A stretch of DNA of 14,690 nt from AG41 sp035943095 (GCA_035943095.1 DASZCN010000069.1:1-14690); one strand, 5' to 3'; numbered from the stretch's first letter, positions 1-7,345 are shown. Notes: generated by a model not told the origin, from the sequence alone. Translations and numbers: made by a program.

Positions 1-720
1 GCGGTGGCGCGCGCGCTGGGCCGCGCCGGCGCGGCTGTCGTGGTCGCGGCCCGCACCCGGGAGGCCATTGAGGCGGTCGCGACGGAGCTCCGCGCCGCCG
101 GCGGGCGGGCGTGGCCTGTGGCATGCGACGTGACCGATCCAGCGAGCGTCGAGGCGCTCGCCCGCGCCGCGGAGAGCCACCTCGGGCACACGGACATTCT
201 CGTGAACAACGCAGGGATCAGCCACTCGGCGCCGTTGCGACGGATCACCCTCGCAGACTGGAATCGGCTATTCACCGTGAACGCAACCGGCACTTTTCTG
301 TGCACCCAGGCCTTCCTCCCCGGGATGGTCGAGCGGCAATGGGGCCGTGTCGTGAACATCGCGTCCGTAGCGGGGCTGGGCGGCGGCAAGTACATCGCCG
401 CCTACAGCGCGTCGAAGCACGCAGTGGTCGGGTTCACCCGCTCCGTCGCGGCGGAGGTCGCGGGAACCGGCGTGACCGTGAACGCGGTGTGCCCCGGGTA
501 CGCCGACACGGACATGACGCGAGAGTCGGTAGCGCGCATCGCGGCGAAGACCGGCATATCACCCGAAGCCGCCCTGCACGCGGCCCTCGCGAGCGCGGGC
601 CAGGTCCGGCTGATTTCACCCGAGGATGTCGCCCGCGCCGTTCTCACGCTGTGCGAAGATGCGGCTCAGGCGACCAGTGGAGCGACCGTGGTAATCGCCG
701 ACGGAGGCGCCTCTTCATGA
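1..720 (+). CDS. Short-chain dehydrogenase/reductase (SDR), 5' end cut by window
   Basis: NAD(P)-dependent oxidoreductase of the classical SDR family. The reading frame is open from base 1, and the N-terminal TGxxxGxG cofactor loop is missing because it lies upstream, so the GTG at 4 is not the real start. Numbering from that GTG, I see the NNAG motif at 68-71, a catalytic Ser at 121 (NIASVAG), and Tyr134 and Lys138 (YSASK), with the usual 13-residue Ser-to-Tyr spacing. PG at 164-165 follows the active site. It most resembles FabG-like or 3-hydroxyacyl-CoA dehydrogenase SDRs, and it overlaps the next gene by ATGA. In this operon a 3-hydroxyacyl-CoA (or ring-ketone) oxidoreductase step in 2-aminobenzoyl-CoA breakdown is the natural guess. 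The substrate cannot be read from the sequence. Confidence 0.93.
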   Translation, partial: AVARALGRAGAAVVVAARTREAIEAVATELRAAGGRAWPVACDVTDPASVEALARAAESHLGHTDILVNNAGISHSAPLRRITLADWNRLFTVNATGTFLCTQAFLPGMVERQWGRVVNIASVAGLGGGKYIAAYSASKHAVVGFTRSVAAEVAGTGVTVNAVCPGYADTDMTRESVARIAAKTGISPEAALHAALASAGQVRLISPEDVARAVLTLCEDAAQATSGATVVIADGGASS

Positions 721-1100
721 CGTTCCGGATCGTGAACCCCGAAGCGCTCGGCCGGCCGAGTGGGTGGAACCATGGCCTCCTGGGTCCAGCCGGTGGGCGG
801 GTGCTGTTTGTGGCCGGGCAGACGGCCCCCCAGCGTGCAGGGCTCGTCGAGCAGTGGGCCGGCGCGCTCGAGCATGTGTTGGAGGTCGTGCGCGCGGCGG
901 GCGGTGGACCCGAACACATCGGTCGCATGACGGTGTACGTCCTCGACCGTCAGACCTACCTCGCCAGCCTCAAGCCGCTCGGCGAGGTACATCGCCGCCT
1001 CATGGGACAGCACTATCCCGCCATGGCGCTGGTCGAAGTACGGGCGCTCGTGGACGCGAACGCCACGGTGGAGATTGAAGCCACCGCCGTTTTGCCCTGA
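717..1100 (+). CDS. RidA/YjgF-YER057c-UK114 family protein, non-archetypal
   Basis: A 127-residue protein, the usual length for the Rid family, whose members are trimeric enamine/imine deaminases or ligand-binding proteins. Family marks are VLFVAGQTAP near residues 29-38, TVYVLD at 72-77 and VEIEA at 118-122, with Glu119 matching the catalytic-side Glu120 of E. coli RidA. The Arg that binds the substrate carboxylate in E. coli RidA (Arg105, in PARSCVEV) is Met103 here (PAMALVEV), judged by eye. This therefore looks like a Rid subfamily without classic 2-aminoacrylate deaminase chemistry. The ATG is fixed by the ATGA overlap with the SDR stop. Because the fused flavoprotein encoded downstream makes a cyclic enamine-CoA in related systems, hydrolysis of that enamine is an attractive but unproven role. 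Confidence 0.93.
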   Translation: MTFRIVNPEALGRPSGWNHGLLGPAGGRVLFVAGQTAPQRAGLVEQWAGALEHVLEVVRAAGGGPEHIGRMTVYVLDRQTYLASLKPLGEVHRRLMGQHYPAMALVEVRALVDANATVEIEATAVLP

Positions 1101-1110
1101 CCGATATCTT

Positions 1111-1114
1111 GGAG
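1111..1114 (+). promoter_or_regulatory. Ribosome binding site (GGAG) of the crotonase gene
   Basis: GGAG lies 10 nt before the ATG at 1125, in the 24-nt gap after the RidA-like gene. This is the longest gap inside the operon, and it supports the 1125 start. Confidence 0.5.
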
Positions 1115-1124
1115 ACCCTGCCGC

Positions 1125-1925
1125 ATGCCGCTCGCACCCAAGTCCTTCCTGTACCAGTCCGACGCCCACACCGGGGTCGCGACTATCACGCTCAATCGCC
1201 CCGATCGACTCAACGCCCTGACCTTCGACGTGTACCACGAGCTGCGTGACGCATTTCGCGCACTCGACACGGAGCCCGGCGTCCGGGCTGTGATCATCAC
1301 CGGCGCGGGGCGGGCTTTCTGCTCGGGCGGCGATGTTGAAGACATCATCGGTGCGCTGTTCGCGCGCGACGACGCGGGGCTGCTCGCATTCACGCGGCTC
1401 ACATGCGACCTGATCCTTGCCATGCGGCAATGTCGGCGGCCCATCATCGGGGCCCTGAACGGTACGGTCGCGGGCGCCGGCGCCGTCATCGCGGCGGCGT
1501 GCGACGTGCGCATCGCCGCCGACTCCGCGAAGATCGCGTTTCTATTCACCAAGGTCGGCCTTTCCGGGGCCGACATGGGCGCCGCCTGGCTCCTGCCCCG
1601 GCTCGTCGGGCTCGGCTACGCGACCGAGCTCCTGATGACCGGCGACTTCATCGACGCCCCGACCGCGCTCCGCATCGGCCTTTACAATCGAGTCGTCGCG
1701 GCCGCCAACGTGCCGGAGGAAGCTCGCAGATTCGCCGAGAAGCTGGCGCAGGGGCCGTCGGTCGCGCTCGGGGTCACGAAGGACGCGCTCAATCGCGAGG
1801 CGCACATGGATCTCGCCGCGGCGCTCGAGGCGGAAGCACAGGCGCAGGCGGCGTGCATGCGGAACCCCAACTTCCGCGAAGCGTACGCGGCGTTCAAGGC
1901 GAAGCGCACGCCGAAGTTTGTCTGA
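1125..1925 (+). CDS. Crotonase-fold enoyl-CoA hydratase/isomerase family protein
   Basis: A 266-residue single-domain crotonase, close to the family norm. The oxyanion-hole region FCSGGD is at 65-70, the CoA-site segment NGTVAGAGAV at 112-121 and CDVRIAADSA at 126-135. Aligned by eye to rat mitochondrial enoyl-CoA hydratase, the two catalytic glutamates (Glu144 and Glu164) fall on Val121 and Phe141. A GLSGADMGAA segment at 145-154, with Asp150, replaces the usual GTIPGAGGTQ. A standard hydratase mechanism is therefore unlikely. Other crotonase activities, such as ring-opening hydrolysis of a cyclic beta-keto-CoA as in BadI-type enzymes, isomerisation or retro-Claisen cleavage, are possible. 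It sits between the RidA-like gene and the acyl-CoA dehydrogenase, so it probably acts in the lower part of 2-aminobenzoyl-CoA degradation. Confidence 0.94.
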   Translation: MPLAPKSFLYQSDAHTGVATITLNRPDRLNALTFDVYHELRDAFRALDTEPGVRAVIITGAGRAFCSGGDVEDIIGALFARDDAGLLAFTRLTCDLILAMRQCRRPIIGALNGTVAGAGAVIAAACDVRIAADSAKIAFLFTKVGLSGADMGAAWLLPRLVGLGYATELLMTGDFIDAPTALRIGLYNRVVAAANVPEEARRFAEKLAQGPSVALGVTKDALNREAHMDLAAALEAEAQAQAACMRNPNFREAYAAFKAKRTPKFV

Positions 1926-1927
1926 CC

Positions 1928-3082
1928 GTGCCCGACTCGACCGCCGTCCGCGCCTTCCTCACCGAATCCCACGTCGCCCTGGCGGCGCGGGCGACGGAGT
2001 ACGCCGCCCGCGAGCTCTTGGCCCTCGCCGAGCCTGCGGACGACGCGGCCGCGCGGGTCCAGGCGCGGGAGCTGCTGGTGCGGCTCGGGACGGCGGGATG
2101 GTTCGCGCCGATCGGGGACCTCGACCTGCGCGCGGCCTGCCTGGTGCGCGAGGCGCTGGCGGCCGCCTCCCCGCTTGCCGACGCGGTCTTTGCGCTGCAA
2201 GCCCTCGGCACCGTGCCCATTCTGCTCGCCGGCGATCGAGAGCTCAGAGAGCGCTGGGTGCCAGCGGCGCTCATGGGCCGGGCCATGGCCTCTTTCGCGC
2301 TGACCGAGCCCGAGGCCGGCTCGGACGCAGCGGCCCTCGCCACGACGGCGCGGCGGGATGGTGCCGGATACGTCCTCTCCGGCACCAAGACGTTCATCTC
2401 GAACGCCGGTCTCGCCGACTTCTATGTCGTGTTCGCGTCCACCGACGCTTCGCAGGGCAACAAGGGGATTTCGGCCTTCGTGGTGGCGGCGGATACCCCG
2501 GGGCTCAAGTTCGTGCGTCCCCTCGTGCTCTCAGCCCCGCATCCGCTCGGCGAAATCGCGTTCCGGGACTGCCCCGTGCCGGCGTCCAGCCGTCTCGGCG
2601 CCGAGGGCGAGGGCTTCAAGCTCGCTCTGGCGACGCTGGACCGGCTGCGTGCCACCGTGGCCGCGGCCGCGTGTGGGATGGCGACGCGGGCATTGGACGA
2701 AGCCGTGGGGCACGCCACCCGGCGCCGGCAGTTCGGACGCACGCTCGGCGAGTTCCAGCTGATCCAGGAGAAGCTGGCGCGGATGGCGACGGACCTCACC
2801 GCCGCCCGACTGCTCACCTACCGCGCGGCCTGGGAGAAAGACGGCGGCGCGGAGCGGGTGACCCTCGAGGCGGCGATGGCGAAGGCCTTCGCGACCGAAG
2901 CTGCTCAACGGATCGTGGACGATGCCGTGCAGATCCTTGGAGGGCGCGGCGTGCTAGCGTCCCACCCGGTGGACCGCCTGTACCGCGCGGTCCGCGCCCT
3001 GCGGATTTATGAAGGCACGACGGAGATCCAACACCTGATCGTGGCGGGGCAGCTGTTGAAGCAGGCGCGGAGCGGGGCATGA
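1928..3082 (+). CDS. Acyl-CoA dehydrogenase
   Basis: A FAD-dependent acyl-CoA dehydrogenase of 384 residues that introduces an alpha,beta double bond into an acyl-CoA and passes electrons to electron-transfer flavoprotein. The family signature FALTEPEAGSD is at 123-133, the FAD-binding stretch RRQFGRTLGEFQ at 266-277, the ILGGRG motif at 336-341 and the C-terminal IYEGTTEIQ at 360-368. Glu362 is the expected catalytic base (equivalent to Glu376 of medium-chain enzymes). The start is a GTG 2 nt after the crotonase stop. No ATG precedes the conserved region and no clear ribosome site is visible, so translational coupling is likely. The frame stays open upstream of 1928, but that part is a shadow of the crotonase gene. 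The substrate is probably a CoA intermediate of the operon's pathway, but this is not determined. Confidence 0.95.
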   Translation: MPDSTAVRAFLTESHVALAARATEYAARELLALAEPADDAAARVQARELLVRLGTAGWFAPIGDLDLRAACLVREALAAASPLADAVFALQALGTVPILLAGDRELRERWVPAALMGRAMASFALTEPEAGSDAAALATTARRDGAGYVLSGTKTFISNAGLADFYVVFASTDASQGNKGISAFVVAADTPGLKFVRPLVLSAPHPLGEIAFRDCPVPASSRLGAEGEGFKLALATLDRLRATVAAAACGMATRALDEAVGHATRRRQFGRTLGEFQLIQEKLARMATDLTAARLLTYRAAWEKDGGAERVTLEAAMAKAFATEAAQRIVDDAVQILGGRGVLASHPVDRLYRAVRALRIYEGTTEIQHLIVAGQLLKQARSGA

Positions 3083-5337
3083 GGATCGTCGTGGTAGGCG
3101 GCGGGCCGGCCGGTCTCTACTTCGCGATCCAAATGAAGCGGGCGGATTCCTCGCACCACGTCACGGTGATCGAGCGGAACCCGCTCGAGGCCACGTTCGG
3201 GTTCGGCGTCGTCTTCTCGGACGCCACTCAGGACAACCTCGCGGAAGCGGATCGCGAGACCCACGACGAGATGGTCCGGCAATTCCATCATTGGGACGAC
3301 ATCGACGTCCACGCCAACGGCACTGTAGTCACGTCCACCGGCCACGGATTCAGCGGGCTCTCCCGGCGGACGCTGCTCGCGATCCTGCGCCGCCGCGCCG
3401 AAGCACTGGGCGTATGCCTCGAGGTCGGCAGCGAAGTCCCGGACGTCGGCGCCCTCCTGGAAGCCGACCTCGTGGTCGCCGCGGACGGCTTTAACAGTGT
3501 CGTCCGCAGACAGTTTGCCGATCGATTCAAGCCGACCGTGGACTGGCGTCCCAATCGCTACGTCTGGCTCGGTACGACACGCCCCTTCCCCGCGTTCACG
3601 TTCTACTTCAAGCGCGATCAGCACGGCTTGTGGCGAGTGCACGCCTACCAGTACGAACCCGCGGGCTCCACGTTCATCGTCGAAGCCACGGAAGCGACCT
3701 GGCGGGCGGCGGGGATGGACCGTGCGAACGAGCGCGACACGCTCGCGTTCTGCGAGGCGCTGTTCCGGGAGGAGCTCCAGGGCCACCGGCTGCTCACAAA
3801 TCGCTCCCTGTGGCGCAACTTCGGCACCCTACGGAACCAGCGTTGGCACTACGAGAATGTTGTGCTGTTGGGCGATGCCGCGCACACCGTGCACTTCTCC
3901 GTGGGATCGGGCACGAAGCTCGCGATGGAGGACGGCGTCGCCTTGGCCCGGGCGCTCGTACGCGCGCCGGCGGGCGAGCTCCCTTCCGCGCTCGCGGCGT
4001 ATGAAGCGGAGCGGCGGCCGGCGGTCGAGAGCCTGCAGCGCGCCGCGCAAGTCAGCCTCCAGTGGTTCGAGGACACCGAGCGTTACCTGGATCTCGTGCC
4101 GGTCCAGTTTGCCTTCAACCTGCTGACCCGCAGCCTGCGGATTACGCACGACAACTTGCGGATCCGCGATCCCGCGTTTGTGGGCGCGGTGGACAGTTGG
4201 TTCGCCGCGAGGGCCGCCGAGCAGAGCGGCGTGCCTGTGCCCGCGACCCCCCCCCCGCCGCCACTATTCACCCCGTTCCGGCTTCGCGACCTGCTGCTCG
4301 CGAACCGTGTGGTCGTGTCCCCGATGTGCCAGTACTGCGCCGTGGACGGCACGCCGAATGATTGGCACCTGGTCCACCTGGGAGGGCGGGCCCTGGGAGG
4401 CGCTGGCCTCGTCTTCACAGAAATGACCGACGTCTCGCGGGAGGGCCGAATTTCGCCGGGGTGCACCGGCATGTACAAGCCGGAGCACGTACCCGCCTGG
4501 AAGCGGATCGTGGACTTCGTCCACGCCAACAGTCACGCGAAGATCGGGCTGCAGCTCGGGCACGCGGGCCGCAAGGGCTCCACCCGGCTCGCGTGGGACG
4601 GGATGGACGAGCCGCTCCCGGAGGGCAACTGGGAGATCATCGCCGCGTCCCCCATCCCCTACTTTCCCCACAGTCAAGTCCCTCGCGCGATGAACCGTGC
4701 GGACATGAACGCTGCGCGCGATGACTTCGTGCGGGCGGCTCGCATGGCGGAGCAGGCGGGCTTCGACATCCTCGAGATCCACTTCGCGCACGGCTATCTC
4801 CTGGCGAGCTTCATCTCGCCGCTCACGAACCAGCGCGACGACGAGTATGGGGGCTTCCTCGCGAACCGAATGCGGTTTCCCCTCGAGGTCTTCGATGCCG
4901 TGCGGGCGGTGTGGCCAGAGCGCAAGCCGGTCTCCGTGCGCATCTCGGCGGTGGACTGGGCTCCCGGTGGCACGGAGCCGGCCGACGCGGTCGAGATCGC
5001 CCGACTCCTCCGCGCGCACGGCTGCGACGTCGTGGACGTGTCGGCGGGCCAGACGGTGTCCGATGCGAAACCGGTCTACGGGCGCCAGTTTCAGACGCCG
5101 TTCGCCGACCGGGTGCGACACGAAGTGGGAATTCCCACCATGGCGGTGGGCAACATTTCGTCCTTTACTGATGTGAACACGATTCTGGCGGCCGGGCGCG
5201 CCGATCTCTGCGTCCTGGCACGCGCGCATCTGTGGGATCCGTACTGGACGCGTCACGCCGCCCACGAGATGGGCTTTGCCCTGCCCTGGCCGCCACAGTA
5301 TTCAACGCTCGACACCTACAAGCCGCGGTTCACCTGA
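3079..5337 (+). CDS. Fused FAD monooxygenase/old-yellow-enzyme reductase, 2-aminobenzoyl-CoA monooxygenase/reductase type
   Basis: A 752-residue two-domain flavoprotein. The N-terminal part (about 1-380) is a group A aromatic hydroxylase: GGGPAG at 7-12, Glu32 after the second strand, the DG motif AADGFNS at 134-140 and the GD motif LLGDAAHT at 263-270. A linker with five consecutive prolines (384-395) leads to an OYE/YqjM-type FMN reductase (396-752): MCQYC at 416-420, QLGHAGRK at 492-499, and the His568/His571 pair in IHFAHGYL. This architecture matches 2-aminobenzoyl-CoA monooxygenase/reductase of Azoarcus evansii, which hydroxylates 2-aminobenzoyl-CoA at C5 and reduces the ring with NADH. 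Databases often name such fusions 'bifunctional salicylyl-CoA 5-hydroxylase/oxidoreductase'. The neighbouring tryptophan dioxygenase and kynureninase genes favour anthraniloyl-CoA as substrate. The start overlaps the upstream stop by ATGA. Confidence 0.95.
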   Translation: MRIVVVGGGPAGLYFAIQMKRADSSHHVTVIERNPLEATFGFGVVFSDATQDNLAEADRETHDEMVRQFHHWDDIDVHANGTVVTSTGHGFSGLSRRTLLAILRRRAEALGVCLEVGSEVPDVGALLEADLVVAADGFNSVVRRQFADRFKPTVDWRPNRYVWLGTTRPFPAFTFYFKRDQHGLWRVHAYQYEPAGSTFIVEATEATWRAAGMDRANERDTLAFCEALFREELQGHRLLTNRSLWRNFGTLRNQRWHYENVVLLGDAAHTVHFSVGSGTKLAMEDGVALARALVRAPAGELPSALAAYEAERRPAVESLQRAAQVSLQWFEDTERYLDLVPVQFAFNLLTRSLRITHDNLRIRDPAFVGAVDSWFAARAAEQSGVPVPATPPPPPLFTPFRLRDLLLANRVVVSPMCQYCAVDGTPNDWHLVHLGGRALGGAGLVFTEMTDVSREGRISPGCTGMYKPEHVPAWKRIVDFVHANSHAKIGLQLGHAGRKGSTRLAWDGMDEPLPEGNWEIIAASPIPYFPHSQVPRAMNRADMNAARDDFVRAARMAEQAGFDILEIHFAHGYLLASFISPLTNQRDDEYGGFLANRMRFPLEVFDAVRAVWPERKPVSVRISAVDWAPGGTEPADAVEIARLLRAHGCDVVDVSAGQTVSDAKPVYGRQFQTPFADRVRHEVGIPTMAVGNISSFTDVNTILAAGRADLCVLARAHLWDPYWTRHAAHEMGFALPWPPQYSTLDTYKPRFT
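4247..4256 (+). repeat. C10 homopolymer at the monooxygenase/reductase domain junction
   Basis: Ten consecutive C residues encode part of the proline linker between the FAD monooxygenase and OYE domains. The reading frame is intact across the tract here. A one-base slip would end or shift translation before the OYE domain. Phase variation is possible but unproven; the run may simply be a GC-rich proline linker. Confidence 0.85.
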
Positions 5338-5340
5338 GGG
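5336..5340 (+). promoter_or_regulatory. Ribosome binding site (GAGGG) for tryptophan 2,3-dioxygenase
   Basis: GAGGG overlaps the stop codon of the fused flavoprotein gene and sits 7 nt before the ATG at 5348. It supports that start over the ATG at 5276, which lies inside the upstream gene. Confidence 0.6.
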
Positions 5341-5347
5341 TCCCCCG

Positions 5348-6130
5348 ATGGCCGTGACGTATTCCAGCTATTTGAAGCTCGACGAGCTCCTGGCCCTGCA
5401 GCAGCCGCGCTCCCCCGGCCCCGAGCACGACGAGATGCTGTTTATCATCATCCATCAGGTGTACGAGCTGTGGTTCAAAGAAATGCTTCACGAGCTCGCG
5501 TATCTCGAGACGTTGTTACGCGACAACGCGACGCCGCGCGCACTGCACACCCTGAAGCGCGTCCTCACCGTGCTGAAGGTCATGGTGGCGCAGATCGACG
5601 TGCTCGAGACGATGACGCCGCTCGAGTTCCTGTCGTTCCGTGACCGGCTCGAGTCGGGGAGCGGGTTTCAGTCGTTCCAGTTTCGCGAGCTCGAATTCGT
5701 GCTCGGCACGAAGAACCCCGTGGCTCTCTCGCGCTACCCCGAAGGCAGCGAGGCCCGTCGTCGGCTGGAAGCGAGGTATCGCGAATCGACGCTGTGGGAC
5801 GCGTTTCTGGCCTACCTTGTACGCAACCAGTACGCGGTGCCGCCCTCTTCGCTCAGCCGAGAGGTGACGCGGCCGCTCGAGCCGTCGCGCGAGATGCAGA
5901 AGGTCCTGATCGAGGTCTACCGAACGAACCCCGCCGTGGCGTCGGTGTGCGAGCGCTTGGTGGATCTGGACGAGGGCATCATGGAATGGCGGTATCGCCA
6001 TGTGAAGATGGTGCAGCGCACCATCGGTACAAAGCCCGGCACCGGTGGTTCGGCGGGTGCCGAATACCTCGAGACGACACTGAATAAGCCGGCCTTCCCC
6101 GACCTCTGGGCGATCCGCACGGAGCTGTGA
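5348..6130 (+). CDS. kynA: Tryptophan 2,3-dioxygenase
   Basis: A haem dioxygenase that opens the indole ring of L-tryptophan with O2 to give N-formylkynurenine, the first step of the kynurenine pathway. The 260-residue protein has the family's near-N-terminal block TYSSYLKLDELLALQ (4-18) and HDEMLFIIIHQVYELWFK (27-44), in which His36 is the active-site His. FLSFRDRLESGSGFQS at 94-109 forms part of the substrate pocket. Near the C terminus RYRHVKMVQRTIG (215-227) carries the proximal haem ligand His218, followed by GTGGSAG (231-237), which is typical of the tryptophan carboxylate/ammonium site. The ATG at 5348 is chosen for its ribosome site and family start. The gene is 10 nt after the fused flavoprotein and 4 nt before kynU, which ties tryptophan supply to the downstream CoA pathway. 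Confidence 0.97.
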   Translation: MAVTYSSYLKLDELLALQQPRSPGPEHDEMLFIIIHQVYELWFKEMLHELAYLETLLRDNATPRALHTLKRVLTVLKVMVAQIDVLETMTPLEFLSFRDRLESGSGFQSFQFRELEFVLGTKNPVALSRYPEGSEARRRLEARYRESTLWDAFLAYLVRNQYAVPPSSLSREVTRPLEPSREMQKVLIEVYRTNPAVASVCERLVDLDEGIMEWRYRHVKMVQRTIGTKPGTGGSAGAEYLETTLNKPAFPDLWAIRTEL

Positions 6131-6134
6131 CGAC

Positions 6135-7334
6135 GTGACACCCGAGGCGCTGTACGCGAGTCCTAACGCCCTCGCGCCTCACTATCGGCACTTTCGGGTG
6201 GCGGAGCGGTTGTTGCTGACCGGCCATTCGCATCAGGCCTGGCCGGACGTCGGCCTCGAGGCACAGCAACGCGCGTGGCTCGACGCCGCCGAGTACGTCG
6301 ACGACAAGTGGACGCACGCGTTCGCCATGGCGGACCGTGTGCGGCGCGGCTTCGCCGGCCTGCTCGACGACCCGGACGGCGCCATCGCCCTAGGTGCCAA
6401 CACGCACGAGCTGCTCGTGCGCTGGCTCTCCGCCCTCCCCCTCGCGCAGCGACGGCGCCTCGTGACGACCACCGGAGAATTTCACACCATCCGCCGCCAG
6501 CTCGACCGCCTGGCCGAGGAAGGCATCACCGTCGTCAGGGTGGCGGCGCTCCCGGCCGCGACGCTCGCCGACCGGCTCGCGCGCACCGTGGACGACCGCA
6601 CGGCGGCGGTGCTCGTCTCGGCTGTGCTCTACGAGAACGCCCACATCGTGCCCGGCCTCGCCCGCGTCTACGCGGCGTGCCGCCGGGTAGGCGCGGAGCT
6701 GCTCGTCGACGCCTATCACGCGCTCGGCGTCGTGCCGTTCTCACTGCGGCGAGACGGGCTCGCGGAAGCGTTCGTGGTCGGCGGCGGGTACAAGTACTGC
6801 CAGCTGGGCGAGGGAAATTGCTTGCTGCGGATTCCTCCCGACTGCATGCTCCGGCCGGTGATCACCGGCTGGTACAGCGAGTTCGACGCCCTGGCTCGCG
6901 GTGAGCCGACGGCTCCAGTCAGCTACGGCGCGGGCGCAGCTCGGTTTGCCGGCGCCACGTACGATCCGACCAGCCATTACCGCGCGGCGCGCGTGTTCGA
7001 CTTCTTCGAGACGCACGAGCTGAGCCCCGCCCTCCTCCGGCAGGTGAGCCAGCACCAGGTGGGGCTGCTCGCCGATCGGTTCGACGCGCTCGACGCCGAC
7101 CCGGCGCTGATCCGGCGCGACCGGACGGTGCCGCTCGCCGAGCTCGGAGGGTTCCTCGCCCTGCAGTCGCCACGGGCCGAAGAGCTGTGTCGCGGGTTGA
7201 GAAGCCGGGGTGTGCTCGCCGATTACCGAGCGGACGTCCTGCGCCTTGGTCCCGCCCCGTACCTGTCCGACGAGCAACTAGGCGCGGCCATGGAAGCCCT
7301 CGGGAGCCTGGTCGGAGGGCTCGCTCGGAGCTAA
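6135..7334 (+). CDS. kynU: Kynureninase-like PLP-dependent enzyme
   Basis: Predicted fold-type I PLP enzyme of 399 residues. Kynureninase hydrolyses kynurenine to anthranilate and L-alanine. I see the cofactor Asp192 and His195 in VDAYHALGVVPF (191-202), and the Schiff-base lysine as Lys220 in VVGGGYKYCQLGEGN (214-228). This resembles the kynureninase block GCxYKYLNxGPG but differs after the Lys-Tyr. The N terminus (LLTGHSHQAWPDV, 27-39) also departs from the classic YLDGNSLG start, so this is a divergent branch. The GTG start at 6135 is 4 nt after the dioxygenase stop, with GGAG 10 nt upstream. Its position directly after tryptophan dioxygenase is the best argument for kynureninase. Another class V aminotransferase-fold activity remains possible. 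The stop overlaps that of convergent tadA. Confidence 0.82.
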   Translation: MTPEALYASPNALAPHYRHFRVAERLLLTGHSHQAWPDVGLEAQQRAWLDAAEYVDDKWTHAFAMADRVRRGFAGLLDDPDGAIALGANTHELLVRWLSALPLAQRRRLVTTTGEFHTIRRQLDRLAEEGITVVRVAALPAATLADRLARTVDDRTAAVLVSAVLYENAHIVPGLARVYAACRRVGAELLVDAYHALGVVPFSLRRDGLAEAFVVGGGYKYCQLGEGNCLLRIPPDCMLRPVITGWYSEFDALARGEPTAPVSYGAGAARFAGATYDPTSHYRAARVFDFFETHELSPALLRQVSQHQVGLLADRFDALDADPALIRRDRTVPLAELGGFLALQSPRAEELCRGLRSRGVLADYRADVLRLGPAPYLSDEQLGAAMEALGSLVGGLARS

Positions 7335-7345
7335 CGCTGCTCCCG
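7301..7345. terminator. Inverted repeat spanning the convergent kynU/tadA stops
   Basis: CGGGAGC (7301-7307) is the exact reverse complement of GCTCCCG (7339-7345), with a 31-nt loop that holds both stop codons and further GAGC/GCTC complementarity. Neither strand has a proper U-tract, so it is at best a weak bidirectional terminator. The repeat is seen; the function is a guess. Confidence 0.3.

Noticed and set aside
4264..5265. 333-codon open frame on the minus strand
   Set aside because: Antisense to the OYE domain of the fused flavoprotein, in Arg- and His-rich shadow sequence.
3079..5337. Naming the fused enzyme salicylyl-CoA 5-hydroxylase
   Set aside because: That is a common automatic label for this fusion, but the tryptophan dioxygenase and kynureninase genes beside it point to 2-aminobenzoyl-CoA. 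Only an assay can settle it.
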